Assembly: GCA_032988165.1 (NCBI GenBank)
Contig: JANTQF010000032.1
Location: 62,001-126,000, forward strand
Length of the DNA: 64,000 bases
Reading direction: 5' to 3'
From: Emmonsiellopsis sp. PD_33
Taxonomy: Eukaryota > Ascomycota > Eurotiomycetes > Onygenales > Ajellomycetaceae
In this document: piece after piece, positions 34,130-46,139 of the stretch
Layout of the letters: the number at the start of each line of letters is the position of its first letter
Position numbering within the stretch: the stretch's first letter is position 1
Translations under genes and position numbers: made by a program
Notes under the pieces: model-generated
The model's input: only the letters and a program-made list of their open reading frames with translations
Told to the model about the DNA's origin: nothing
Database searches by the model: none

Positions 34130-34600
34130 TAAGAATACTTCAAGATATTTTTTGATTCTCTTGAACACACACTCTATAGCAAATATGACTTTCCATGATT
34201 TCATCACCTAAGGAAAAGAATGCTAGATCATAACTTCATCAAAGATGCCTCCATAACAATAAATTGTATTCATCAGGTTGATAAGAAGACAGTCAAGTTT
34301 TTATAGACTAAAATCAATATTCACCTTTCATTCTACATCAGGTGCCCTGGTTAATATGATGTTGATAGCCTAATAATTATGACTCCTAATGCCTGTGACA
34401 GGCTTCAGTAGAAAAAGGAAGAATAATAGCATGCCAAGTCAGGCTCTCCACAATTATCAGTAGCCAGTGTTGCAGCATTGGATGAGTCCTCAGATGAAGA
34501 GTTTTAAGAGCTAAATGAGTGCTTGGAGGATAAGTTATGGTCAGCTTCAAGAACACATGATTGAGATGAATATAGAAATGGATATTTCTTATTCAGACTA
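34130..34600 (+). pseudogene. Unknown coding remnant 1 of the insertion
   Basis: One frame reads sensibly with stops at likely Trp/Gln/Arg sites: FDSLEHTLYSKYDFP, FHHLRKRMLDHNFIKDAS, INCIHQVDKKTVKFL, SLIIMTPNACDRLQ and the acidic Ser-rich VAALDESSDEEF then ELNECLEDKLWSASRTHD. No family recognised. It lies upstream of the helicase on the same strand and could be its N-terminal part or a separate gene. Confidence 0.4.
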
Positions 34601-34842
34601 TAAATACTTTATAAGTCTGACATGGAAGCTGAGAGCTTAATAACCTATTAAGAGTCTTAGGGTAGGATATATAGAAAGAATGGAATTAAAGGATGGAATC
34701 AGAGTAGGCAAACCTCTATAATTAGTACCACTAGCAGACAATGAGATAGTAAGTAAAGAGGTATTTCTTTCATTATGCACTAATATCTTTATTTTCATTA
34801 TACATACTAGTACCTCCTATACAAACCATTATTAACTATATA

Positions 34843-35050
34843 CATAAAGAGGAACAACAATGCTTCATTAAAATAGCATTCTATTATATGCTTCTTACTT
34901 TATACCAGTGTCCTATATTTCCTTTAATTTGTAGCTTTAGGGGGTCAACACATAAAGAAGAACAACAATACTTTATCAAAATAGCATTTTATATGCTTCT
35001 TACTTTATATTAGTATTCTATGTTTCCTTTGATTTGCAGCAATGGGCATT
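34843..35050. repeat. 108-bp tandem duplication
   Basis: CATAAAGAGGAACAACAATG at 34843 and its decayed copy at 34951. Both are followed by AAAATAGCATT, ATGCTTCTTACTTTAT and TTTCCTTTRATTTG. The end TTTGCAG after the second copy resembles an intron acceptor. Confidence 0.7.
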
Positions 35051-35457
35051 ATAAGAATAGTCATGAATAGAACTTGGCTGACTCAAGTATAGCACTTTTA
35101 TTACTATTACTTGGCTTTATTAATGAAGAGTATATATGCCTATGATGCCTCAGTGCCATGAACAGTTCAAATGCACAAGACCCTATCTACTAGTATAATA
35201 CTCTTTGCTGTATTCTCAATCTTATTCTTTCATACTAGTAGCTACTCTTTCCTCCAAATTCAATCAACTTCACTAATTTACTGGCACTATCACAGGTAGG
35301 CAAGTCAGTAAGCTACATTTCTCAGCTTAAGCTCAGCTAGTATGCACATCTTTTTAAACCTCTCACCATAATTTTAAACTCTCTTTCTGACAACCTTCTT
35401 AACACTATCAGCATCATATGCCATTAATGCTCCCACCCTCACAATGTTATCAAATGT

Positions 35458-35667
35458 TTGTTTCTACCCTCTCCTGCCAAATTTACTTGTATAATCCTGA
35501 AAAACTTATTATTCACAAGAAAATCAGCAGAAGATTGCATTAAAATCATCTATTATATACATCTATATCTGTTCAAATCACAACATCAAGGTGAGTTATG
35601 TTCCATGTCTGTGCACTTAATCAGCATTTATACTAATAAGTACTTAGCTATATTTGAACTAGTATAA
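35458..35667 (+). pseudogene. Unknown coding remnant 2 of the insertion
   Basis: A 70-codon open stretch with LPSPAKFTCIILKNLLFTRK and CIKIIYYIHLYLFKSQHQ. It lies in the gap between remnant 1 and the helicase. Possibly an exon, with no recognised family. Confidence 0.3.
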
Positions 35668-35769
35668 GCTAAGCTTAAGCTGAGACTACCACTCATCTAC
35701 CTCAGCTTCTGCCCCACATTCCCTGCCAAGCTGTCAGCTGTAACCTTATTCTAACATCCTCACAGATAG

Positions 35770-38760
35770 CTGGCAAAAAAGCTAATGTCAAGCTCTCAGA
35801 GGAACTCAAACTGATCTATTCAAAGTTCATTGGGGTAAAAATTAAGCTTACTAAGTCTAATCAGTTATAATCATTTTAACCCCTACTAATTAGTGCATTG
35901 GGATTCACCATCATTTCTGCCTTCCTTAACTGGGTTTAAAAGCCCTACATCCATGAACTACTAAATGACTTTATAAATATTTATAAGAACTCCTATGATC
36001 ATATAGGTACTAATCATAAATTCTGAAGCTGAGTAGAAGTTGGTACTTTTATGTCTCTTTTTCTGTCAGAGGTCTTTCAATGTAATATCCTCAAGTCTAG
36101 CTTTGAGCAGCTGTTCAATGTTAAAGGGAACCTGAAGGCTGCAATTTACACATATTATTTAATGATTAGGTAACTTACAACAACCTTCCCTGTAGATATC
36201 TGACTCAATCCCTCTATAAACCCAGAACATCTATTCACAATGATTTGATTTCTCAAATTCATTGCAAAGTAGCCTAACAACTATTCTAATGCCAATGATC
36301 AAACTATTGAGGTCTCAACATACTAGTCTGAATTAGAATTTACTTTTATTAATATTAATCTCCACTAGTAACCTGCCAACTTCAACTCACTCATTAAACA
36401 ATATGGATCAATTAGCCTGACATTTGATCCCACTGACACCACTAGCAACAAAATGATAGATACATCCAATTATTTGAATATGATTAAAGCCCAGGTCAAT
36501 TAAAATACAATTCTCACTACAGTTAATTTTCCCTATCTAATTTCTGAAGAGGAGCACATTCTCATCCAGCATCTCACTTCTAATGTCCTGGACATTTTTA
36601 AAGCTCACAATAATGCCTTAGAACAAATCATTAACTCTAGTATTCTCACTAAACTAGCAACAACCTCTGAGCTGTTAATCATTGATGACACAATGAAAGA
36701 GCTGCTCAATTCTACTGATATTAACCCACTCAGTTATAAATAATTGACTTTACTACTACATTTTGATCCTAAGATATCAGTAATTAGCAACATAGAATTA
36801 AAACCCTGATAAGTTAATAGCATAGTAATACTTATTATCACCCTTAAGGAGCAACATACTATCATACTAGCCAACCAGATGAAACTTGGTAAAACAATCC
36901 AGATCCTCAGTGCTACTTTCTTCTGACATTTATTTTAAGAGGTCAGCTTAGAATATCTCCTATTAATTATTTTCATTTCCTTATATCTTATATACACTTG
37001 GGCTGATGAGATTTAGTCACAATTTCATAATATATTCACACTGCACATATTTTACTCATCTATCAGGCTGGGTGGAATTTCAGACTCAAGAAAGTAGTCT
37101 CTTATAATCAATGAAAAGGCACTGTGAACCCTTATATTAATTATTGATATCTTAAAACCCAAAACAGTGTGTATACTCATTATAACCTCATATTCAACAT
37201 GAACATATTATATGATATACAAGAAGTTTACTTATCTTAGCTTAAGCTAAGACTCCCATTCAGTGTCTATCTGCTACACTGAACTGCAACCCTCTGATTC
37301 ATCTGTTTGCAAAGATGATAGTGTTAAAGACAATGATGAAAGTAACAAGCTTATTAACTGACATGATACTGAAGATGCCTATACCATTCTAAACCCTATA
37401 GATATAATTATATCACTATGGCTGAAGGAGTTTTACTTTGACCTTGTGTTACTAGATGAAGCTCATGCTATGAAGAACCTCAGAATGAGAATACACTGTA
37501 CTATATTAATAATTTCTTATATAGATTTATTACTCATAATGGGTATTTACATGGTGAATCATGCACATGATTTGCATGGCCTGCTTTGTCTTTCATTTAG
37601 GGAGGAATGAGGGTCCTCTATTAACTACTAGTTCATAGAGGACCTTCTAACTGAGTATGCCTTGGCCCCTGAGTGTGAACCCAGTCACATGCATCTCTTA
37701 GACTCTGTTCTCTTTTGAAAATTATTCATAAGTGATAGTTTACTACCTCATCATCATACATTGTTAGTCATACTGAAAATAATCAACCAGCTGATTTTGC
37801 AATAAACTACAGAGTCTACAATGGATATCTCAATTTTAATAGATAAATCAACTTATAAGAGTAAAGCTATCATGGAGGGACACATACCTCCCTACACAGT
37901 CATTACAATAGACTGTCTGATAGCTAATGAGCAGTTAGCAGAGTATCAAGTGACTCATACAAAGCTCACACTAAAACTCTCCATTAAGATTAATAATTTC
38001 ATACCCTCAGTAAATTCAGACAACACACTCAATCCAGCTAATACAGGGAAATTTGACATAAGTATATACTGCCAACTTTAGCATGCCTCATTCTTACTGT
38101 GCCTGTTGCAATTATTTGAAGCAACATCAGTCAAATGAGAGGAAAACCTTACCATCAATATTAATAAATAACACCAGAAGGTGAATGGAGGTACAGTGTG
38201 ATTCTTATCCTATATAATTTATGACAATTTAATCTTCTATATTCCTGCTAATAAAGTATGGGTCACAACTCTACTCTATTACTTATTTATCAAGTTCTCA
38301 TACCTGTTGTTCATTATCAACAAGGTTATTATTACACAGCAATGAGGTCTTTTAGTCTTTTATCAGTTCTCTATGATGACATTCATCACAGAGATGTTCA
38401 CAACCCTTTTCAATGTAGACATTAGTGTTATCTATGCATTCATAACTGGCTATGAACACATAAAAACCATGGACAACTTTAACAATTCTAACTACCCAAT
38501 GAAGATATTGATTATCAACTACTACACTGATATAACTAATTTGAATCTCCACAGGACCTGTAGTGATGTGGTGCTGCTTGAACCCCTCTCTAATACTAAT
38601 AACACACTTCAAGCTCTATATTATGTGCATTGGATAAATCAAGAACATCTGCAATGTATATGAATTATATCAACTACCAACACCTTCAATAGATTCATTG
38701 AAGTAAAGGCAACCACAAAATTCATATCTCAAATTATTGCCTAAGGCCCTGCAGCATTTC
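35770..38760 (+). pseudogene. SNF2-family helicase/ATPase remnant
   Basis: Upstream of the ATPase core a long frame can be followed from about 35770. The Q/motif I region reads LANQMKLGKTIQI (36867-36906), where SNF2 proteins have LADQMGLGKTIQ. Motif II reads LLDEAHAMKN (37448-37477). The C-terminal RecA lobe holds LIINYYTDITNLNLH, CSDVVLLEPLSNTNN and QALYYVHWINQEH (38510-38655), matching SNF2 motifs V and VI; the final Arg of HRxxQ is now Trp, as expected from CGG to TGG. A decayed 16-bp palindrome (37236-37251) falls between motifs I and II, where the frame does not run through, so it is probably intronic. SNF2 ATPases remodel chromatin, and next to a transposase the likely job is access to chromatin or transposition control (inference). 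The gene is inactive. Confidence 0.8.
37236..37251. repeat. Palindrome variant inside the helicase gene
   Basis: CTTAGCTTAAGCTAAG. Both CA/TG positions of the perfect form have become TA, symmetrically, so the site is still a palindrome. Confidence 0.75.
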
Positions 38761-38765
38761 AAAAT

Positions 38766-38781
38766 CTTAGCTTAAGCTGAG
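38766..38781. repeat. Palindrome variant after the helicase gene
   Basis: CTTAGCTTAAGCTGAG, one CA to TA change. Followed by AGTACTTCCTCCCC, and a similar pyrimidine phrase follows the copy at 40132. Confidence 0.75.
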
Positions 38782-38984
38782 ATCAGAGTACTTCCTCCCC
38801 TTCCTAATATAAAAAAGATCAGATAGAACAGGTAATTAAAATCTATACTGTAATCTTTATTCAGAAAATGTTTGAACAGTCTGCATCCCAATTAGTCTAA
38901 GATAATATTAATGACCTTAACCTCATGCCTGCACAGATCAACATAATCTGATAGCTAAATATTAGAGGGGCTACCAGCCATGTA

Positions 38985-39400
38985 ATGGGTAAATTAAAGA
39001 CTGTTTTGATGTTAGGATCCCCAGTCAAAAAACCCCAGCCCAAAATACCTTCTAGAGCACCCACATTAAGCCCACTCAGACATGTGCTTCCTTCCCCTTC
39101 AAATGAATTGTTCTGTTCCCCTATGTCTAGCCTATTATCCATTTCTGAATCAGTTACTTCTTTGGGAAGTCCTTAGGTGTTAGGGCTATCTCCCTCCTTG
39201 AATGATACAAGTCTGAATCTATGTAAATAATCCTCTACAAGTACTACTACTCCCCCTACTTCCAAGTGAGCCAAGCAAGTCAAGCCAGATAAGCTTGCTG
39301 AATTCACTACCAGGGGTTTTCCTTCTAATGTGGATGATCTCCCTGGCTGATGAAACTCTATCCACAAAGTATGCAAGCCTCTATCTAATTAAATTTACCC
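38985..39400 (+). pseudogene. Pro/Ser-rich coding remnant
   Basis: The open stretch reads SPVKKPQPKIPSRAPTLSPL, then a Ser-rich region and, after TAG, LAEFTTRGFPSNVDDLPG. It looks like a disordered region of a protein, either an N-terminal part of the transposase gene product or a small separate gene between the helicase and the transposase. Confidence 0.4.
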
Positions 39401-39480
39401 TGGCTAGTCTGTGTTTTTGTTTTGTCTATTTTGATTTAACTTAAAAGTTTATTAGTATCTACTAGTAATTATGCCTGCCA

Positions 39481-39496
39481 CTCAGCTTAAGCTGAG
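39481..39496. repeat. 16-bp palindrome, perfect copy
   Basis: CTCAGCTTAAGCTGAG, followed by CTTTATTTGTTCCCCC. Confidence 0.85.
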
Positions 39497-40131
39497 CTTT
39501 ATTTGTTCCCCCTGTCTTTACCTCTCTATTTTTATCATATCATTAATTATACACAAACTAGTTAGTTGGCTAAGAATGTATTTATCAGTATTTTAATTGA
39601 TTCATTTAATTTGCATCATAACTAATTCTACTAGGTCTAAATTGTTGTATGCTCCTTCAATCAGCTTTTAAGTGATACACCAAATAATAACATTTCAGTC
39701 TCTATTATCCTTGTTCAGTCTCAGCCCCATACCTAACACCAAGCATCAAACCTCTTACTATGAAGAATTCTACCTATACCCATGCCTATCCATACTGCTG
39801 AAAAGCTGTTAACAGCCAGAGTGGCCTTAGTCATCATCAAAAGAAATGCTCAGCTATGATTCAAGTAAAGTAGAAAGTATTAAAAATGATGTTAACTAAT
39901 ACTAGTCAATCTATCATGCCTCTTTCAGCACCTATATAACCTCTCACTAAATATGCTCTTATAGCCCTACCTTCCAGTGAACAACCACAGGGTCTCACAG
40001 CCAATGGAGACTTAGATGTAGTTGATACTTCTAGTACTATACTAGACTCTATAGATGTGAAACTGGCTTCAAACCACCCTAGCATATATATTACCATATT
40101 TTAAGAAAAGTTATCCACATCATGCTGTGTC

Positions 40132-40147
40132 CTCAGCTTAAGCTGAG
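40132..40147. repeat. 16-bp palindrome, perfect copy
   Basis: CTCAGCTTAAGCTGAG, followed by TTCTGTACTTCCTCTCC. Confidence 0.85.
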
Positions 40148-40439
40148 TTCTGTACTTCCTCTCCTGGCAGCAGGCTTTTTCAAGTTGCTATTAAAGATAA
40201 TGCTAACTAATTGAATCTACTAGGAAGAAGATATAAACCCAGAGGCAGCCTTCTTTATCTCATTACCACCACTGTGAGCTACAAAAACCTCAGTTTTGAA
40301 TGCCTATACTGTTATCTATGAAGAACTCTTACTATAATCAGCTGAGTATCCAGTTCTAGGTTGTATTAACCTAATGTCTAACTCCTCCATCAGAATAACA
40401 ACAGCTTAGCATGAGGACTTTAAAAGTGAGATTAAATAT

Positions 40440-43250
40440 AGCCTTATATAGTTCTTCCTTAACACTGGACTTTCTAGTAGTACTATTAATTAATTCCTCA
40501 TCTCACCCTATCTTCACACTGTTATCAATGGACTCTTCTTTCACACTGCCCAACAGTTCCATAGCATCATTGACAGTGGCCTAACCACAGATGAGGCACA
40601 ATGTGATGAATTTATTAACATCATAATATTAATAACATCCACTGATGGAATGATAATCAATGCCACTCTCTCACACTAAAGAGTAGATAATGTTATTTGC
40701 TAATTACTTGAGTATCTTCTATTCAAGAACTTCTTACAGTATGCACCTATACAGCAGTTCTCTAAGTCAAATCAATGAATATATACTGAGATGCATACAG
40801 CCAACTAGTGGTGAGATATACAATGAAAACTTCCAGTCTGCTCAACACTAGTCTCATTGATCTTTGCCTCTGATAAGACACAGCTCTCCATGCATCATGA
40901 AGACCAGATATCTTAACCTGTATACTTTACTATTGAAAACCTTCCCCATAAGATTTGCTGTGCACAAAAGATAATCAGTCTTCAGAAGATTGCCTATCTT
41001 CCTATTATTAAGAAGATTGATTAAGTCACAAAGATCTAGCTTTATCATGCTTATATAGCTGAGATACTTAAGTATAAGTCTCAGTAGTCTTACCTATACT
41101 AGTAGGTACTAATAATACTATAGCTATTGAGGCCTTGGGTACTACTAGCATGTTTGTTGAATGTGCTGATGGTTATGTTTAATACTGTTTCCTAATAGTA
41201 GCTGGATTCATGGCTGACTATAAAGAGCAAGTCTTAATTATGAGTATAAAAAACAACTGGCACTGTTCAATCTGTCTTATCCTCCTCACTGAGTGTCAAG
41301 ACCTCTTAAAGGTCTTTCCAACATGCATATATAGATAGATGCAGGGCCAGATTCAGCAGCAAGAGGATGATCCCTTATCTATTGATTCTATCATAACTGT
41401 TCATAATATCAACTTCTTTACCTGATGTCACCCACAAATTAATATTCATAAAGCAATGATGATTAATATTCTCCACCAGTTACTTAAGGATATAGTTCAG
41501 TACCTAGTTGAATGGCTCCAGAAAATGATTCAGAATCTTATCAAATCTACCTAATGAACTAAGAATCAGGCAACCCTACTAATATTCTAGATAGATAGAA
41601 TAGAATAGCTTGATGACTGATTTGAGCATATTCCTTCCTACTCAGATCTTTGGCATTTTACCAACTTTAGCTACTTTAAACAGTGGTTTAGGTTACAGCA
41701 CAAGGCCCTGTCATGATAGTTAATCCCAGTCATTACTCTTTTACTGCTCCATCAGTGCCAACCTGCCCTCCTATATGCCCAAGCTGTGATTGACTTTCTA
41801 TTCTATGCACAGTACTACTCCCATAACAATGAAACCCTAGAATACTTGGAGAATACCCTGAAGTAGATTGATATGCTTAAATGAGTATTTCATCTTTATC
41901 ATCTACCCCCTAAGAAATATGACCCATTTAATGTTAGCTACTTCAACTTTATAAAATTTTATGTTCTTGTCCACTACATTGAGTTCATTCATAAATATAG
42001 AACTCTGAATGGCTTTGATACTGAGCACAATGAGACTGATCACAAACACCATATAAAGGCCTATTACTATAATACTAATAAATGTGTTGGTCATGAACAG
42101 CAGCTGATCAAGCACAGTTAGAGGTATATATATATAGTAGAGTCAGAGAACACATTACTTCATGCTAATATCATTAATTCAAGTACAGTTACAGCTGAAG
42201 ATCAACTTGAGATAAAGTTGGCTACTACATTATAAGTCATTAACTTAAAGAATATCTCATGGCATTCTTTGCAAGGAGATCTCTACTAATCACTACCACA
42301 TCATGTCACAACAGTCAGAAAGGTGGCTAAGAGGCTGGGCTATATATATGAGATTTTCCTGCATGCATTATTAATTTTTATTGCACATAGGCATCTTCAG
42401 CTCACCAGTAAGAAGGACTGGCACCTCACCTTACAATTAATGTTTGACTATCACATACAGATACATGGGTTAATTACAATATGAAAATAAGATAGGTGAG
42501 ATCCATCTGACACAGATCATTTTGTTAAGGAGAAGATTCAATGCATGCCTGCATGGTAGAGGGCACTTGGCCAATGGCAGTGAGACTATATTTGATTGAC
42601 TGATGGAAAAGCTTGTAATAGGAATGAAACAGCAGATGAGCCTTTTAAAGAGTAAATAGTTAATTAGCTCTTACTGATAGTAACTATAATTAACTTTAGT
42701 ATTCAAGTAAATAAGCATGGAAGGATTCCCAACTGAAATGAAAATGTATATTATACTAGAGCACTTATTGATGTTCTCTAACTGTGTTCCAGGAAGCTAC
42801 ATGATATTCATGGTATGTATGAAGTGGAGACATATGTAGAGCCTAATCCATCTAATAATAATCTGAATCATCATATACACAAGTGTCATTTTTATCCTGT
42901 GGAGGCTATATAGTGCAGTGCTCACCTTATTCCAACACAGCTGAGTAATGTGCATGTGAATTTCACCACCAAGAGATTCTATGTCAATAATTATATTGAT
43001 TGGGACTAATATAACACCTTGTATAGTGAAATGTGGTTAGAAGATGGGCTTTGGTTGGTAAATAAATGAGCATCTCAGTTAAAAGTTAGTATTAGAGAGT
43101 GAGAGCTAGTGGTTCAGAATCCAATCAAGAATGAAGAGAATAGTACAGGCAAGAATGAAGAGAGTAATATAGATGAGGATGATAGGGATGAAGAGAGGGT
43201 TCTAAGTGACTCAAGTAATTATTCTATAATTTTAGATGATTAATAGTAAT
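40440..43250 (+). pseudogene. Plavaka-type DDE transposase remnant of the insertion
   Basis: Motifs in order on the plus strand: KLPVCSTLVSLIFASDKTQL (40826-40887) with the first catalytic Asp in SDKT; PVYFTIENLPHK (40917 on); ISLQKIAYLPIIKKID; MFVECADGYV (41150-41180) with the ADG motif intact; VAGFMADYKEQ (41196-41229); then LHQLLKDIVQYLVEWLQKM; the hallmark SYFNFIKFYVLVHYIEFIHK with TLNGFDTEHNETDHKHHIKA (41934-42055), where the family has a NFxKFH...HY...G..DG(Y/F)xTE pattern; EMWLEDGLWLVNK near 43030; and an acidic tail with NIDEDDRDEERVLSDSSNY to about 43230. The assignment rests on motif order. The gene is inactive because of many in-frame stops and at least one frame change. It follows the helicase in the same orientation. 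Confidence 0.82.
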
Positions 43251-43369
43251 AAGTGGTTGAGAGGAGTGATGAAGTAGGAGACAGGCAGATTAATAGAGAA
43301 ATCAAACATATTAGTCTTAAAGAAGTTAGAGTCACATCATGTCACACTCACATTTTCTTTTATTATACT

Positions 43370-43467
43370 GTGACATGATGAGTACATTTCTCAGCTTAAG
43401 TCAGCAGGCCAGGCCAGCAGGCCAGGCTGGCTTAAGCTGAGGAATGTGCTCATTATGTCATAGTCAC
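43370..43467. repeat. Large imperfect inverted repeat with GGCC-rich loop
   Basis: The left arm, 43370-43400, starts GTGACATGATGAG and ends CTCAGCTTAAG. The right arm, 43431-43467, starts CTTAAGCTGAG and ends CATAGTCAC. The arms pair over about 31-37 bp with transitions and one small indel. The loop is TCAGCAGGCCAGGCCAGCAG plus another GGCC copy, the most GC-rich stretch nearby. The two half-palindromes are the split 16-bp motif. It lies immediately 3' of the transposase gene and could act as terminator, origin-like hairpin or internal element end. Confidence 0.75.
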
Positions 43468-44140
43468 ATTATACTGTGATGATTTTACTGGCCTTTATAA
43501 TGGGTTGGTAAAAAAAAAGGGGTTAATGAAATTATGTTGATTTGAACTGACATTCAAAGTTGAGTGACATGATTTTAACCCTTACTGGGCCACTTGGCTA
43601 CTAAGGTGAATGATAATTTTAGTGTGATCTAAAATATATACATACATGCTTTAGTAAATCTCTCATCCATGGTATCATTCAAGACAGATGGGATCCTATT
43701 GTTAGACTAAAACACATTAAAACTTGATGATACTACATGATTGCATTGTTAAAGATGGCATAATTCCTCATGGAAAGTTAAATGGTGCTGGATATATTAA
43801 TTATGGTGGTAGTATTATACTGCCATGTTGTGATGTACATCCTTGGAAATATATATATGTAACCTGACTGCCTCACCTCCTATATCAAGTCAATAAGACC
43901 TTAACACTCTGATACTAAATTCACCAACAGTACTGCCACACAGAGGAGTTTATATGCTAGTATGAAATTAAATATAAATTATTACTACCCACTGCATGGT
44001 TTGAACTTTGAATGCTATCAGCCTGTTATGATGCATCCAGTTTCAAAAAAGTTGTCATCTATCTCCCTAACCATTGTGATAGGGAGATGGACAATGATGT
44101 CAGTTATTACCTTATATTATATTTTATACCCCATTCAGGG
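43468..44140. other. Spacer after the transposase
   Basis: No family recognised. The short plus-strand open frame 43962-44153 ends in the decayed palindrome at 44147 and I do not accept it as a gene. Confidence 0.35.
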
Positions 44141-44144
44141 TGGC

Positions 44145-44160
44145 CTGGCTTAAGCTAAGA
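44145..44160. repeat. Palindrome variant
   Basis: CTGGCTTAAGCTAAGA, a half-decayed copy followed by GATGTGCTTCCCATG, which resembles the sequence after 43441. Confidence 0.6.
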
Positions 44161-44589
44161 GATGTGCTTCCCATGTTGTATGATATTTAGAGTGGAAATG
44201 ATGCAGTCTGTACATAAATAAATGATTATCATATATTTATGATAACATAATCTACTTGTATGTTGCTGCATTCAATTTTCATATTCCTATTGTTTTTTTT
44301 TCATACTATGCATATAAATTATGTGTCTCTTTAACCTCTCATCTATAATATGTGAGTTTTTTGAACATGTCACAGGCCATACTATATGAGTAGATGATAC
44401 CCAAGGTTAAGATATTCTTAAAGGTTGATAGTGTAGCATATCATGATATATACACATCATTAGAGAGAGAGATGGCAAAGTACAGGCTTCTTGATTTGAA
44501 TTTATGAAGGAAGCAAAGCAAGGGGAAACTACTGCTGATATTTAAGTATGTGTTTGAGAGCTACCCTAAGATATTTTAAAATATCTCAT

Positions 44590-44940
44590 CCCTAGTCAGG
44601 GAAAATTGCCTGGATGCCATGACACAGTGATGCAAGAACAACCAGAGACAACATGAGTCACAGAGAAATGAGAGGTTACTTAACAGCATAGTGACTTCTA
44701 ACCAAGACAATTACTGTATGTCACTAGATAGCTAACCAGAGGATCAGAATAGCATTGCCAATCTAAATGTTCAGAGGCAAGAGCAGCAGAAGAGAATTTT
44801 AACATGTGCTTAGCAGGTTATTATATATAATCTTGAAATGAGTTCAGCAGTAATGTGTCTAGTAGATAATTTAATACCAGAGGCAAATAGAAAGAAGACT
44901 AATGTATGAAATGACTTAGACTGTATATAATTAAGCCTTC
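44590..44940 (+). pseudogene. Unknown coding remnant 3 of the insertion
   Basis: The frame reads CLDAMTQ, stop, CKNNQRQHESQRNERLLNSI, VTSNQDNYCMSLDS, stop, PEDQNSIANLNVQRQEQQKR and SSAVMCLVDNLIPEANRKKT. It is Gln/Asn/Arg-rich and probably helical. No family recognised. It may be the first part of the gene continued at 45770 and 46140. Confidence 0.4.
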
Positions 44941-45453
44941 TTTACTGACTTATTAAAAGCAAGCTTTTAATAACTTATAATTAGTATAAAATATGATATC
45001 TAGGCTTTAGTCAGTTTGATCCAGTGCAGATATATAGTGAACATTCTTTTCAAACAGTAATAAAAGAGATAGATGCTAATGGATGGGAACAATATAAATT
45101 CTATATCACCAGCAAAGTAGAATAAATTGTGTTGAAACTGGAGTTTTCAGTGTGTATACTATAATTTACTATTATTAATACTGTCAGGAGAAGAAGACTA
45201 ACTTGAACTTGCTGATGAAAAGAGGCACTCATATCTATTACTAATTAGTGGATGACATGTTATATGTGATTCTTTATTTATATTCTTACTTACATAAATG
45301 TAAACTTCACTTTACAGGTAAAGTTTATCAGTATTTCTTACTTCTCAACTTTCTTTTTCTTCTTTCATGCCTACTGTTGCACCCAACCAAACATCAACAT
45401 TATATAAGAATCTTAGGTGAGTATGAACTACAGACCCAAGACTATGTACAGAT

Positions 45454-45622
45454 CTCAGTTTAAGCTCAGTCCTGGCTTAAGCTGAGAACTTTGTGCTTGA
45501 AATATACTGACTGAAATATTATAGGCACTTTTCATATCCTAATCACAGCTAATATGAGTCTTAACTACCCACCCAAGTTCTATATAATTCTTCACTTAAG
45601 TTGGAGCTGAGCTTAAGCTAAG
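45454..45622. repeat. Cluster of three palindrome variants
   Basis: CTCAGTTTAAGCTCAG (45454), CTGGCTTAAGCTGAG (45472) and CTGAGCTTAAGCTAAG (45607) within 170 bp. The second and third follow each other at about 135 bp. Confidence 0.7.
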
Positions 45623-45769
45623 ATCTATCTGCTGATAACATACTGAATATGAGATAATAAAACCCAAATAAGAGTAGAATAGCTTCATCATGGAAATGAC
45701 CTGAAGTAAATGTAATTGGTAGTTAGAAGTATAATTTCCAGGCTGTTGGGAGAAGGACAGTATCCTCAC

Positions 45770-45950
45770 CTCTTTATGAGAGATTAGGTACTAATAGTAG
45801 TCAAAATATTACAGCTGACCAGTTAGCATTATCATCATCAGAGTCTTCTAATCCAGGTCAACAGGATGGATGTCACCAGCCTGGCAGACAAATTAATTCC
45901 CAGAGTAATATTATTAACCCAGCTCTGTTAGGACAGCAGGATGTGTTTTG
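45770..45950 (+). pseudogene. Gln/Ser-rich coding remnant
   Basis: A continuous frame reads ERLGTNSSQNITADQLALSS, SESSNPGQQDGCHQPGRQIN and SQSNIINPALLGQQDVF before a stop. It is low-complexity and disordered, with unusually few stops for this window. Probably an exon of the gene that continues at 46140. Confidence 0.45.
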
Positions 45951-46139
45951 AGTTAATTATTTATCTATATCCTTCTAATACTAGTCCTTATTGACATTTA
46001 GGGGTTTAGAAACCATCAGCTAGATATCTATGAGCATCACAATCAACAGTAAGTAATAGTAACTTTTCATGGTCATTGCCAACCACCTTGAGCTAATCTG
46101 AAGATCTCAATACACATCTGAGTTGGGCTAACCATCAAC

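Noticed and set aside
40854..41048. Minus-strand 64-codon open frame
   Set aside because: It is antisense to the SDKTQL...PVYFTIENLP block of the transposase, which carries the family motifs.
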